From Agrobacterium larrymoorei (GTDB lineage Bacteria > Pseudomonadota > Alphaproteobacteria > Rhizobiales > Rhizobiaceae): 64,000 nt of DNA. This document shows positions 10,627 through 19,342 of this stretch, in pieces. The stretch is taken from assembly GCF_005145045.1 (NCBI RefSeq), contig NZ_CP039694.1, positions 124,001 to 188,000 on the forward strand. The letters are read 5' to 3'. The position numbers were made by a program, and so were the translations under genes. Each line of letters opens with the position of its first letter. The first letter of the stretch is position 1. Under the pieces are notes generated by a model. That model searched no databases. It saw only the letters and a program-made list of their open reading frames with translations, and was not told the origin of the DNA.

Positions 10627-12759
10627 TTGCTTCTGATAGCCCTTCACAATCGCTCCCGGATCGAGCCTCTTCTGCAGTCTGAAGCTGCCGAATGCGGACT
10701 TGCCTGCCTTGTGATGGTGGCGGGCTATCACGGTCACCGCGTGACGCTGTCCGAACTGAGGCGACGCCATGCCGTGTCTTCGAAGGGCACGACGCTGAAG
10801 AGCCTCATCTCGGTTGCCGACGATCTCGGCTTTACCAGCCGGCCCCTGAAGCTGGAGATGGAGGACATCAGCAAGCTGAAGATGCCCTGCATCCTGCACT
10901 GGGACATGTCGCATTATGTCGTGCTGAGCCGGGTAAAGCCAAGCCGGATCGAGGTTCATGACCCAGCGAGCGGCCAGCGGCTGCTGTCCTATGCGGAAGC
11001 ATCCAGGCATTTTACCGGCGTGGCGCTGGAGCTGACGCCGGCCGCAACCTTCCGCAAGCGAAACGTAGTCGAGCGGGTGCGCCTGGCTGATCTGTGGTCG
11101 AGGAGCGCCGGCTTTATTCCGAGCCTGCTGCAGATCCTGGCCCTCTCCGCCCTGCTGCAGTTCTTTGCCCTGCTATCGCCGCTCGTCAACCAGATGATCG
11201 TCGACGAGGCGATATCCAAGGGCGATCTCAGTTTTTTGAACGTGATCGTTATCGGCGCCGGATTGCTACTGCTGATCCAGAGCGCGACGACACTGTTACG
11301 CGGTTACGTGCAGATGCATTTCAGCACCCTTTTGACTTTCCAGATGCGCGGCAACCTGTTGCGTCATGCACTGCGGCTGCCGGTGCCGTGGTTCGAGAAG
11401 CGGCGTCTCGGCGATATCCTGTCTCGTTTCAACTCCCTGCAGCCGGTGCAGGACCTTCTGACAGGCGGCCTCGTCTCTGGCGCTCTGGACGGGCTCATGG
11501 CCATCATCACAGTGGCGGTGATGCTGATCTATGCACCATATCTGGCAAGCGTAGTGCTGGTATCGCTGGCGCTCGTCGTGTGCGTCCGGCTCAGCACCTT
11601 CCCTTGGCTGCGGAGCCTGACCAATGAGGGCATCCAATATCAGGCCAAGGTGGATGGAGTTTTTCTCGAAACCATCCGGGGTGCGAGAGCCTTCAAGCTG
11701 TTTGGCCGGGAGCTGGAGCGCCACGGTGTCTGGCAGAACGCCTATGCCGACAGCATCAACAACAATGTGCGCCTCCAGAAAGTCAGCCTCAAAGGAACGG
11801 CCGGACTCTCCTTCCTGACGGGAGCGGAGATGCTGCTGGTGTTCTATCTGGGCGCCGGTGCCATCATCCGCGGAGAGATGACGCTTGGCATGCTGCTGGC
11901 GTTCCTGTCCTATCGCAGCCAGTTCAGCACCGCGGCCCTGTCGCTCGTCGATCAATACTTCAAGCTCCGCATGACGGGCCTGCATCTGGAGCGCCTGGCC
12001 GATGCCGTGCACCAGGACCCTGAGCCGGAGCTAGATGCGCACGCACGCAAGGATCGTCCGCTCGCCGGTGCGCTCGACGTTCGCAATCTTTCCTTCCGCT
12101 ATGCCGAGCGCGAAGCCTGGGTGCTGAAGGATGTGTCGCTGACCATCGAGCCGGGGCAGTCCGTGGTGTTTGTCGGGCCTTCGGGTGGTGGCAAATCCAC
12201 ACTTCTGAAGCTGCTGATTGGCCTCTATCCGCCGAGTGAAGGTGAAGTGCTTGTCGACGGTCTGCCGTTTAGCGCCCTGGGGATGCGGGCTTACCGCGCA
12301 CAGATCGCCGTGGTGATGCAGGACGACCAACTCTTCGCCGGCACGATCGCCGACAATATCGCCTTCTTCGATCCCGACATGGATCTGGCGCGCGTCGAAG
12401 CGGTTGCCGGGCTTGTCGGCCTTCACGACGAAATCCTGCGCATGCCGATGGGCTACATGACCCTGGTCGGCGATCTCGGATCGACTCTGTCGGGCGGTCA
12501 GCAACAGCGCGCGCTGCTGGCGCGGGCGCTCTACCGAAACCCCTCGATATTGTTCCTCGACGAGGGGACGGCCAATCTCGACGTTCTTGCCGAACGCCGC
12601 GTCATGCAGGCGCTGAGCAGGCTCGGCCTTACCCGGGTGATGGTGGCTCACCGCCCCGGAGCCATTGAGGGCGCGGCGCGCGTCTTCGCCGTGGAGAACG
12701 GGCATGTGCGCGAGGTGATGCGCGATGTGCCGACACAGCCGTTGCAGGTGGTGCCATGA
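10627..12759 (+). CDS. peptidase C39-containing ABC transporter (bacteriocin/microcin exporter type)
   Basis: An exporter of the CvaB/LagD type that cuts a double-glycine leader from a peptide and pumps the peptide out. The C39 protease domain opens the protein: catalytic Cys in QSEAAECGLACLV (about residue 23), His in MSHYVVLSR, Asp in EVHDPASG. A six-helix membrane domain follows, then an ATPase with Walker A GPSGGGKSTLLK, signature LSGGQQQRALLARAL, Walker B ILFLDEGTANLD and H-loop MVAHRPG. The start is uncertain; TTG 10627 is chosen as the nearest start before the C39 domain. Its stop overlaps the next gene's ATG. The peptide gene at 14063 is the obvious cargo. Confidence 0.88.
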   Translation: MLLIALHNRSRIEPLLQSEAAECGLACLVMVAGYHGHRVTLSELRRRHAVSSKGTTLKSLISVADDLGFTSRPLKLEMEDISKLKMPCILHWDMSHYVVLSRVKPSRIEVHDPASGQRLLSYAEASRHFTGVALELTPAATFRKRNVVERVRLADLWSRSAGFIPSLLQILALSALLQFFALLSPLVNQMIVDEAISKGDLSFLNVIVIGAGLLLLIQSATTLLRGYVQMHFSTLLTFQMRGNLLRHALRLPVPWFEKRRLGDILSRFNSLQPVQDLLTGGLVSGALDGLMAIITVAVMLIYAPYLASVVLVSLALVVCVRLSTFPWLRSLTNEGIQYQAKVDGVFLETIRGARAFKLFGRELERHGVWQNAYADSINNNVRLQKVSLKGTAGLSFLTGAEMLLVFYLGAGAIIRGEMTLGMLLAFLSYRSQFSTAALSLVDQYFKLRMTGLHLERLADAVHQDPEPELDAHARKDRPLAGALDVRNLSFRYAEREAWVLKDVSLTIEPGQSVVFVGPSGGGKSTLLKLLIGLYPPSEGEVLVDGLPFSALGMRAYRAQIAVVMQDDQLFAGTIADNIAFFDPDMDLARVEAVAGLVGLHDEILRMPMGYMTLVGDLGSTLSGGQQQRALLARALYRNPSILFLDEGTANLDVLAERRVMQALSRLGLTRVMVAHRPGAIEGAARVFAVENGHVREVMRDVPTQPLQVVP

Positions 12760-13994
12760 GCGAGACATTGTTCCGCACTGAAGCCATCGAACACCGCCGT
12801 CGACTCCGTGGCGATGTGATGATCGCGCAGCCGGTGAGCCATGGGGTGATGACGGCGATCCTCGGCGTATTCGTGGTCGTCGGTGCGACCTATCTCATCA
12901 CCGGCACCTATGCCCGGAAAGAGACCGTGCAGGGCTACATCGCCCCAACCGGCGGCCTGGCACAGCTCTACGCCGCCAAAGGCGGTATCGTCACGAGGGT
13001 GCTCGTCCATGAAGGGGACGTAGTGACCCATGGGCAGCCAATGGTGGAATTATCACTGGAAACAACCGGCGCCGACGGGCAGGTCGGTGAGAAGCTGCGC
13101 TCAGAAACGCAAGCCCGTATCCAGTCGATCGACACCCAGATCACGGCAGCGAAAGCACGGTTCGACGAAGAGGGGCGGCGTCTGTCGGCGCGCGTGGATG
13201 GGCTCGGCGGAGAGCTGGCGAGCCAGGAACAGCGTCTGGAATCGGAACGCCGTCTGCAGGCCCTGCAAACCGACGATGCCGGCCGTTATGGGCAGCTACA
13301 GATCAAGGGCAGCGGCACGCGCTTCGAGCTGTCGCGTCGGCAGCAGCAGATCCTTGCTCAGGAAAGCGTCATCCACGAGCTGGAGCGGCAAAAGGAACAG
13401 CGGCAAGGCGACCTCAACTATGCCCGGTCGCAACTGGCAGGCCTGCCAGCGGAGCGGGATGACAAGCTGGCGCAGTTGCAGGGTCTTCGCAGCGAACTAG
13501 AGCAATCCATGGCGCAATTGGAGGTCAACCGCGCCTATGTCATGGTCGCACCGGTGGCCGGCCGGGTAGCTGCATTGCAGGCGCAGCCGGGGCAGACGGC
13601 CACGGCGCAATCGCCGCTGGCCGCGCTGGTGCCGGCCGGCAGCAATCTCGAAGCCAACCTGCTGGTGCCGCCGCGCGCGGCCGGCCTGATCCAGCCCGGA
13701 CAGGGGGTTCGACTCAGGGTCGACGCTTTCCCATACCAGCGGTTCGGTGTGGTGTCGGGCCATGTCGTGCAGGTATCCCGAGCTACCTATCGCGAGGGTG
13801 AGCTTCTGGCTCCCATTGCATTCAAAGATCCCGTCTATCGCGTGACCGTCAGCTTGGAGCGCACCAGCATCGCCGCCTATGGCGAAGAGCGCCCGCTGAC
13901 CCCCGGTATGACCCTAATCGGCGATATCATAACGGATCGCCGACACTTCACCGACTGGGTATTGGACCCTCTAAAGGCCATAGGTAGCCGGTGA
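12756..13994 (+). CDS. HlyD/CvaA-family periplasmic adaptor protein
   Basis: A 412-residue membrane-fusion protein that links the ABC exporter to an outer-membrane channel. One N-terminal membrane helix lies at about residues 28-50 (MTAILGVFVVVGATYLITG). A lipoyl-like half follows (GGIVTRVLVHEGDVVTHGQP), then a long coiled coil at about 110-255 rich in Glu/Arg/Gln. The second lipoyl half contains VMVAPVAGRVAALQAQPGQT, and a beta-barrel domain closes the protein (LTPGMTLIGDI). It is coupled to the transporter by a four-base overlap. The outer-membrane channel is not encoded nearby and would have to be supplied elsewhere. Confidence 0.88.
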   Translation: MSETLFRTEAIEHRRRLRGDVMIAQPVSHGVMTAILGVFVVVGATYLITGTYARKETVQGYIAPTGGLAQLYAAKGGIVTRVLVHEGDVVTHGQPMVELSLETTGADGQVGEKLRSETQARIQSIDTQITAAKARFDEEGRRLSARVDGLGGELASQEQRLESERRLQALQTDDAGRYGQLQIKGSGTRFELSRRQQQILAQESVIHELERQKEQRQGDLNYARSQLAGLPAERDDKLAQLQGLRSELEQSMAQLEVNRAYVMVAPVAGRVAALQAQPGQTATAQSPLAALVPAGSNLEANLLVPPRAAGLIQPGQGVRLRVDAFPYQRFGVVSGHVVQVSRATYREGELLAPIAFKDPVYRVTVSLERTSIAAYGEERPLTPGMTLIGDIITDRRHFTDWVLDPLKAIGSR

Positions 13995-14062
13995 CGACAA
14001 GAAGAGGGAAGGACCATTCAGGTCAATCCCTCAAACCTAACCTAACCTAACAGGAGACTAAC

Positions 14063-14302
14063 ATGAGCAATATCACTGAAATCAACACCGACATGCTCGA
14101 TCTCGTCAGCGGTGGCGCTTCCACGGTCGCTTCGACGGTCACCATCGGCGCCGACGGCGCGGTCAGCGGCAACTACACTTTCGGCAGTCGCTCGGGCATT
14201 TTCTCGGCAACTTTGCCGGCAGAAGTCGTTCAGAGGGCCGGCACGTTCTCGTTTAGCAACGCCTCCGGCTCCTTCAGCTTTGAAAACACATTCGCGGCCT
14301 GA
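14063..14302 (+). CDS. double-glycine leader peptide, candidate bacteriocin or signalling peptide
   Basis: A 79-residue precursor with a strong AGGAG site before the ATG. Residues 1-18 (MSNITEINTDMLDLVSGG) fit a double-glycine leader: acidic and hydrophobic, ending in GG, the cleavage point of C39 peptidases. The predicted mature peptide has 61 residues and no cysteine. It is rich in Ser, Thr, Gly, Ala and Phe, with two similar end segments (AGTFSFSNAS and GSFSFENTFAA). The gene follows the C39 exporter and adaptor genes, so export by them is likely. No similarity to a known bacteriocin and no immunity gene was recognised, so antibacterial activity is an inference only. Confidence 0.75.
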   Translation: MSNITEINTDMLDLVSGGASTVASTVTIGADGAVSGNYTFGSRSGIFSATLPAEVVQRAGTFSFSNASGSFSFENTFAA

Positions 14303-14322
14303 TCCGGTTTCGTTGAATAGTT

Positions 14323-14347
14323 CCGGCAGCTGATACCCAGCTGCCGG
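14323..14347 (+). terminator. hairpin after the peptide gene
   Basis: A perfect 10-base stem (CCGGCAGCTG / CAGCTGCCGG) with a five-base loop begins 20 bases after the peptide stop. There is no strong T-run after it, so it may act as a weak terminator or an RNA-stabilising 3' hairpin. Confidence 0.6.
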
Positions 14348-14697
14348 GATACGGCGCAATATCGATTTCCTCACTAGGCATTTTTTCCGCTTTTCGTGAG
14401 CGGTAGAAAAACTCGCCGAAAAAAGTCGCTGCGCTGAGTGTGCTCTGATGTCCGCTGTCAATAATTTGGGACCAGTTAAACCGCTCGCCCGAACGATCGG
14501 GTGAGTACGGAGAGCGCACATTCGTGGAGGCGGGACTCTTGGACGTTGGTGATCAAGCGCTGATACGCGGGTTGGACACCGGGCCTTTCCGATTTGCGTC
14601 CGGGCTATCCCTGTCTTAGTGCGGACGCCGGTCGGCAGACCTCTTTACTGAAGTGCCTAACGCCCACATAACGCATACGACAGATATTTTTCTCAGC
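14348..14697. other. gene-free spacer between peptide cassette and VirF-like gene
   Basis: No coding region, repeat or IS end was recognised. The spacer ends at the vir box that begins at 14698. Confidence 0.4.
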
Positions 14698-14711
14698 GTT
14701 GCATTTGTAAT
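14698..14711 (+). promoter_or_regulatory. vir box, perfect match, upstream of the VirF-like gene
   Basis: GTTGCATTTGTAAT matches RTTDCAWWTGHAAY at all 14 positions. It lies about 80-95 bases before the VirF-like start, the spacing expected of VirG-activated promoters. This is the best vir box found in the window. Confidence 0.8.
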
Positions 14712-14791
14712 TCAAAAATCAGCATGGTCGGGAGAAACTAGATTAGGCTCATTTCTATCCAATACAGATCGCCGATATGGAGAAGAGAAAT

Positions 14792-15721
14792 ATGGGACGC
14801 GAAGATATTCCGGAAACATCCGCTCAGCAGAGTGGGTGGAAGCGACTCAATGCGGATTCCATCAGAAGGATTTCGGATTTCCTGATCGAACGTGATCCGC
14901 GACAAACCGTTGAAAATCTAACAACGTTGAGATCGTTAGATAAAAACACGAAAAGCGCTTATGACAGCAGCAGCGAAGTTCTCGACGCCCTGAGCAGGGC
15001 CGCAGTCCTCGTGGAAAGGATATATCTATGCTCCATTCCAGAAGGTGGATTCGATCGAGAGTTCAACAGAGAAGAGATAGGGACTAAAGCAAGCGCTGGC
15101 ACACGAATTGAAGCGATCGAAGGAACTCTTGATTTGCTTTCGGAGCGCCGCAAATCAGAGTTGGTAACCCATGTACTGAGCCTACAAGATGGTTATCAGC
15201 AAGCGTCTGCTATAGAAGCATTTGCACCCAGTGTTAATAAGCTCACCCCGACACAAAAGGGTCGAATAATCGACAAAGCGTTCGACTACGCTTCAAATTA
15301 TTCTGCGCGGGGAGATGCGATTTTGATTCGCGCCGGCGTTCAAGCTCTTAGTTATGCGCATGACGATTTAAATCCTCAACAGCGTAGGCACCTACAACAA
15401 ATTGTTAATTACAATCTAATGCCTGAGCAATGGGTTATTATAAAGGACATAACCGAGGGACGGTCTGACTACATTGCCAGCGAGGGCCAGTCGATGGACG
15501 AGGATTTCGCTGTGAGTGGAGCTATCAGTCTTCGAGAGAAAATGTCTGTCATCGAAAGCCGCGTTGAGAAAGTGTTTGAAAACGACGCCAGCGAGTTTCG
15601 TACCATGCGCCAGTTGAGTAGCGTTCAGTTCGTCATGGCAAACGTCTTGAACAGCGTCTACGAAAGGCGAGCACAGCTTAATGATCGCGAAAGTACGAGA
15701 GGTTCCGGCCCATGTTTGTGA
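14792..15721 (+). CDS. virF: VirF-like F-box protein, candidate type IV effector
   Basis: A 309-residue protein. The stretch after the N-terminus (RLNADSIRRISDFLIERDP, then RQTVENLTTLRSLDKNTKSA) lines up with the F-box of octopine VirF (LPDHVLTEVAKRL...VESAENIANFSKSHRFTRDA as recalled). The ending RRAQLNDRESTRGSGPCL resembles the Arg-rich C-terminus that VirB/VirD4 recognises; known VirF ends in RPRSTRGL. VirF binds plant Skp1-like proteins and promotes breakdown of VIP1 and VirE2. It is longer than the octopine protein (about 200 residues): the middle (GYQQASAIEAFAPSVNKLTP...) has repeat-like helices. ATG 14792 is chosen for its GGAG spacing; 14777 is an alternative. The gene symbol is given by similarity only. 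Confidence 0.7.
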   Translation: MGREDIPETSAQQSGWKRLNADSIRRISDFLIERDPRQTVENLTTLRSLDKNTKSAYDSSSEVLDALSRAAVLVERIYLCSIPEGGFDREFNREEIGTKASAGTRIEAIEGTLDLLSERRKSELVTHVLSLQDGYQQASAIEAFAPSVNKLTPTQKGRIIDKAFDYASNYSARGDAILIRAGVQALSYAHDDLNPQQRRHLQQIVNYNLMPEQWVIIKDITEGRSDYIASEGQSMDEDFAVSGAISLREKMSVIESRVEKVFENDASEFRTMRQLSSVQFVMANVLNSVYERRAQLNDRESTRGSGPCL

Positions 15722-15741
15722 CGGTTAGATACAGCAAAAGA

Positions 15742-15980
15742 TCTTTCCAGCGACGGCCGGCTTCGATGATCCTTTCCTCCTCGAGGCCGTCGGCGGTCCC
15801 TGGGGCTATGAAGAGTTCCGCGAGGCTCTTTCCGACGTCAACATTGAGCAACATCGAGAACTCCTCGAATGGTGGGCAAGTTCAGACTACGACCCCTCCC
15901 AGGTCGATGCCATAAATCTCGGCAAAAACGTTGAGGCTCTGGCTGCGAAATGGAAGCGCAGATCGCGCAAAAAAGCCTGA
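15742..15980 (+). pseudogene. pRiA4b ORF-3-like family gene, 3' remnant
   Basis: One frame reads TAGFDDPFLLEAVGGPWGYE, EEFREALSDVNIEQHRELLE and WWASSDYDPSQVDAINLGKN, then a basic end. This is the C-terminal part of the pRiA4b ORF-3-like family (plasmid and IS-linked proteins of unknown function). The 5' two thirds are missing, and no start codon is available. Confidence 0.7.
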
Positions 15981-16440
15981 CACTGCGGTCCTCCGACGAA
16001 TGCTTACCTCGTTTGGGTGGTAACCTTACAAGAACATCAGATCCCCTCGGGAAATACGGTCGTCTGGCGGGCCTCAGCGGGCTGACAGATAATCGCCTCG
16101 GAACCGAAATCGCAGCGAAACTCACATGTGGGTAATTGCAAGCTGGCCGAGGCCGGGGGACTTTATGATTTTGGCTCATCAGCGATGATGCCTCTTTTCC
16201 GGAACACATTACCCGTCGAGAAGGATTGGAGAATGCCGCCTTCCCAAGGACCGCGCGTTGCCAAGGAATTCCTGCAGACGCTAGATGCCACGATCGGTGA
16301 ACAGTGAGCGCGATGAACGCCGACCTTTCTTTTTCTGACCAAGGCCCCGATATATATTCCTTCATCGACAGAAGCAGTATGGTTGGAGGTCGTGCTGATG
16401 CCATGTGACCCGAGACCCTGAACTTCCTCCAAAGTTTGGT
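15981..16440. other. gene-free stretch
   Basis: No supported gene, RNA or repeat. Short frames on both strands show no family features. Confidence 0.35.
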
Positions 16441-16469
16441 AGAGTCCGTCACAATGAGGAGACGGACGA

Positions 16470-16545
16470 ATGAAGCGTTCACGGTTCACGGAACAACAGA
16501 TCATCGGGATATTGAAGGAGCAGGAGGCGGGCGCCACCGGGTCAA
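16470..16545 (+). pseudogene. IS3-family orfA, N-terminal scrap
   Basis: MKRSRFTEQQIIGILKEQEA is the typical first 20 residues of an IS3-family orfA protein. A terminus-like sequence precedes it (gtagagtccgtcacaatgag). Similarity ends abruptly near 16540, so only a scrap of the element remains. Confidence 0.7.
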
Positions 16546-16756
16546 TCACCGCTATTCCAGCGCCGGCAATCTTGATCTCAATTCGACCGGGCAACGGGGA
16601 GATATTCGACGCCGGATTCTCGCGAGGGGTTAGCTCTCTAGCCGTCGTCATTGGCACAAACATAGCTTGCTGCGCGCAGGCTCTCTGGATTGTGTTGATG
16701 ACTGCAATAGTACTCAGACTGTGTATCATTGGATTACAATGAGGTGCTCAAATTTA

Positions 16757-17020
16757 GGCGATCAATCTCAATCGGCTTGCTTATTTCGTTGCCGTGCTAG
16801 ACGAGGCCTTGTTCATGCGTGCTGCGGAGCAGTTCGACATCACCAAGTCAGCGAGCAAGTACTTTGGCTGGAGGCAGACCTGCGGACGACCCACCGCGTC
16901 GAGCCAACCGAAGCGGGCCGGTTTCTGCACGCGCGGTCCGTCATCATTCTTCGCGAAGCCGAGGATGCGTTCGGAGAGGTCGCCGAGGTCACTGCCAGTT
17001 CGACTGGGACACTTTGTTGA
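16757..17020 (+). pseudogene. LysR-family regulator, N-terminal remnant
   Basis: The reading starts LNRLAYFVAVLDEALFMRAA, continues EQFDIT in one frame, and shifts to give VEPTEAGRFLHARSVIILRE and AEDAFGEVAEV. These are the winged helix and linker helix of a LysR-type regulator. At least one frameshift is present, and the effector domain is absent. Confidence 0.65.
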
Positions 17021-17087
17021 TCCCGCAAGTTTGCAAGGGTGCGTTTCAACAATCCAAGCAAGCACCTCAATTTTCATGATGTCCTAC

Positions 17088-18929
17088 TCACGATCTTCCA
17101 AATGAATTACTCCGATCACGTGGTTTCAACGATACATTTCTACCGGGTGCCGGTTCCAAAGCGTTCTGCTGCTGCCATCCCAGTTGCACGACTGCCGCCA
17201 ACGGAAGCGCTCGTTCAGTGCCCTCAGCCAATCTCTGGCTGAGTTCATTGAAACCCCCTTGTTCATTTCTGACCAAGATTCGGTCGGCGGAGATCGTGCC
17301 AGGGATACGCCGCCCACCTTCCTGCAGCGGGAACTTCTCGCCAGCGATAAATGTCTTACCATTTCCTACATCAACCAGAACCATAGGCAAATCCGGTATC
17401 GTCCGTGTAGCAAGAATATAGGGCAACTTCGCCTCCATCAACGCTTCCCTGATGAGATCGCTTTTTTCTCGTTCTGATCGCGCTTGCAGTGAAGCAGGTG
17501 TCTCATAATTCCTATTGCTCTTCGCCAGGATCAAAACATTCAATTTTCGTCGGTCACGCATAACGGTCGGATACTTGACAGGATCGCGAGCCATCTGATT
17601 GTATTCCTCTATGGGTCTGAAGACATGCTTTGAAACCTCTACCAAGAATTTGGGGCGATCTGGCTTTACAGGTCGATGATCTCCGCCCGGAGCAACACCG
17701 GCCGCAACTCTTTCCTCATAGGGGCCGTTTCTCGGCCGCTTAAAATTGCCAGTGCCGTCGCCTATGTAGACTGTGCCGGAGCAACCAGAAGCATCTTTTT
17801 CAGCGTTTGATTTTTTAATGGCTTTTTCAAAAGTCGTAACGCTCGCCTCTTTGAGAGAAAAAGCCACCGATTTCAATTGCTCCAAAAAGCCTCGTTCAAA
17901 TGTTTGTTCTTCGAACTCATCGCGTTTACTTTTATGCTTAATTATAAATTCCACATCATGCGATATATTACGTATGAACATTTCTGAAAATTCTTTCAGA
18001 TAGTCAGAACGTAGTTGATGAGCTCCCAGGCTGCTGTGCTCTCTCAGACCCAATGCGACGTTCGACCTGTAGCGGGCTACCGGAACGCAGGCTGATTCTG
18101 GGTGCTGAGAGAATGTCCTGCTCTGAGCAAGTTTATCCCAAACGCTTGCAACCCATGCCTGTTGTTTCGTATGCAATGGTCGATTTCGAACATTTAGCAG
18201 AACACGTAAAGCGTCAGGTCGCTGCTTCCATTTCGTACTCCCGTTGTTTTCCGCAACTAGCTCATTCTCGAAAATTGTCGTGCCGTCCCGGCTGACGATC
18301 GCGATTTTGTCGAAAAGTTTCTTCTTTTCGACCTCAAAGGCGACTCGTGGCCATACTGAATAGTAATGATTATGTGTCTCAGCATCCGGCAATACAGTGG
18401 ATGCTAAAAAACGCTTTTCCAGTGCCTTCTCGAAACGGTCGTGAATTGCTGTGAAGCTTGTGATCCTGTCGGTCGCGACAATATTAAGTTCTGTTTTATA
18501 TCCATTCGAACGCGCGTGATCTAGAAATAGACGGTACTGATGGGGCGGGTAGCACGATTCCAATATTATGTGTGATCGCCTTTGCACACTGCGATAAAAC
18601 AAGCCATCATACCACTCTGTAGTCGCCAGAGAATTTCCATCCCTTAGCGCATGCGACCCTTTCAGCAAGGCAGCATTGTTGCCAGGGATGTATGCATTGA
18701 GATCGTCAGCAATTATTACTTGTGTCGCCTGCTCGCCAAATCTGCCACTAATCTGACGAATGATTGTGCTTTTCCCGGCACCAGGTTGACCGCTCACCAC
18801 GGCAAAAGTTGGTTCTGCGATGGGCTCTCCATTTGCGCCGATTGCTGGAAGGATCTCAGTCTCGAATATCTCCCTACGCCGCGTTGAGGACAGTGATAGG
18901 GCGCTCCCAATGTCGAAATCATCCGTCAT
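17088..18929 (-). CDS. zeta-toxin-type kinase with long C-terminal extension; candidate VirG-controlled type IV effector
   Basis: A 613-residue protein. Residues 40-240 match the zeta-toxin/PezT fold, which phosphorylates UDP-N-acetylglucosamine or related molecules. Walker A is VVSGQPGAGKSTII (about 45-57), the acidic catalytic segment VIIADDLNAYIP (about 71-81), the second acidic strand HIILESCYPPHQ, and a later NIVATDR. About 370 further residues have no recognised domain; classic zeta toxins have about 270-290 in total. The C-terminus (RNVSLKPRDRSNSFGRS) is Arg-rich with spacing like VirE2, VirD5 and VirF tails. The start overlaps the end of the upstream small gene by 11 bases. A vir box precedes the pair. 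Delivery to plant cells is inferred, not shown. Confidence 0.8.
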   Translation of the reverse strand: MTDDFDIGSALSLSSTRRREIFETEILPAIGANGEPIAEPTFAVVSGQPGAGKSTIIRQISGRFGEQATQVIIADDLNAYIPGNNAALLKGSHALRDGNSLATTEWYDGLFYRSVQRRSHIILESCYPPHQYRLFLDHARSNGYKTELNIVATDRITSFTAIHDRFEKALEKRFLASTVLPDAETHNHYYSVWPRVAFEVEKKKLFDKIAIVSRDGTTIFENELVAENNGSTKWKQRPDALRVLLNVRNRPLHTKQQAWVASVWDKLAQSRTFSQHPESACVPVARYRSNVALGLREHSSLGAHQLRSDYLKEFSEMFIRNISHDVEFIIKHKSKRDEFEEQTFERGFLEQLKSVAFSLKEASVTTFEKAIKKSNAEKDASGCSGTVYIGDGTGNFKRPRNGPYEERVAAGVAPGGDHRPVKPDRPKFLVEVSKHVFRPIEEYNQMARDPVKYPTVMRDRRKLNVLILAKSNRNYETPASLQARSEREKSDLIREALMEAKLPYILATRTIPDLPMVLVDVGNGKTFIAGEKFPLQEGGRRIPGTISADRILVRNEQGGFNELSQRLAEGTERALPLAAVVQLGWQQQNALEPAPGRNVSLKPRDRSNSFGRS

Positions 18930-19263
18930 TGCCGCGCACCTCTTCGAATTTGCAGAGCCAAGGGTCAACGGAGATTTCGATAAATTGCGTCAACTCCTCA
19001 GCGAGTTTGGCTGCCTGGACGGCATTTCCGTTGAGACCCTCCAATCGTCGAGAAAACTCGATGCGTTTAATGTTGGCCGAAGCGTACCAATTCGCGAATT
19101 CTTCAAAGCGCTCATGATCGCCATATTTGAAAGTAATCAACCTCGAAGTGAGCAGGCCTACCAAATCGTAAACGTCGTTGACGATCTCAAATCCAGGTTG
19201 CTGACGACTGTGCTCTGAGGGGGTTAGCTCGGCATCTGTCCGAGAATCCAAATTCGGAGCCAT
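18919..19263 (-). CDS. small partner protein of the zeta kinase (antitoxin or secretion chaperone candidate)
   Basis: A 114-residue soluble, mostly helical, acidic protein with no recognised family. AGGAG stands eight bases before ATG 19263. The helical core contains FEIVNDVYDLVGLLTSRLIT, ERFEEFANWYASANIKRIEF and AVQAAKLAEELTQFIE. It precedes and overlaps the kinase gene (ATG inside its last codons), so translation is coupled. Upstream position and small acidic nature fit either an epsilon-type antitoxin or a VirE1-like chaperone for the large protein. The sequence does not decide between these. Confidence 0.65.
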   Translation of the reverse strand: MAPNLDSRTDAELTPSEHSRQQPGFEIVNDVYDLVGLLTSRLITFKYGDHERFEEFANWYASANIKRIEFSRRLEGLNGNAVQAAKLAEELTQFIEISVDPWLCKFEEVRGNDG

Positions 19264-19342
19264 GGGTCTTTCTCCTGTGTAAAAAGTAATTTGCACGCTA
19301 CTGCTTCAAAGATCCGTCCTTATTGCAATCGAATACGTAATC

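Noticed and set aside
11296..12768. Long leftward frames opposite the peptide exporter
   Set aside because: They mirror the GC-rich codons of the exporter and have no domain or start signal.
14033..14050. Three CCTAA repeats before the peptide gene as a CRISPR or origin signal
   Set aside because: Only three 5-base units without spacers; too short for an iteron array or CRISPR.
16545..16742. Small frame with hydrophobic end (VVIGTNIACCAQALWIVLMT)
   Set aside because: No ribosome site or family; it is joined to an IS3 scrap and probably non-coding.
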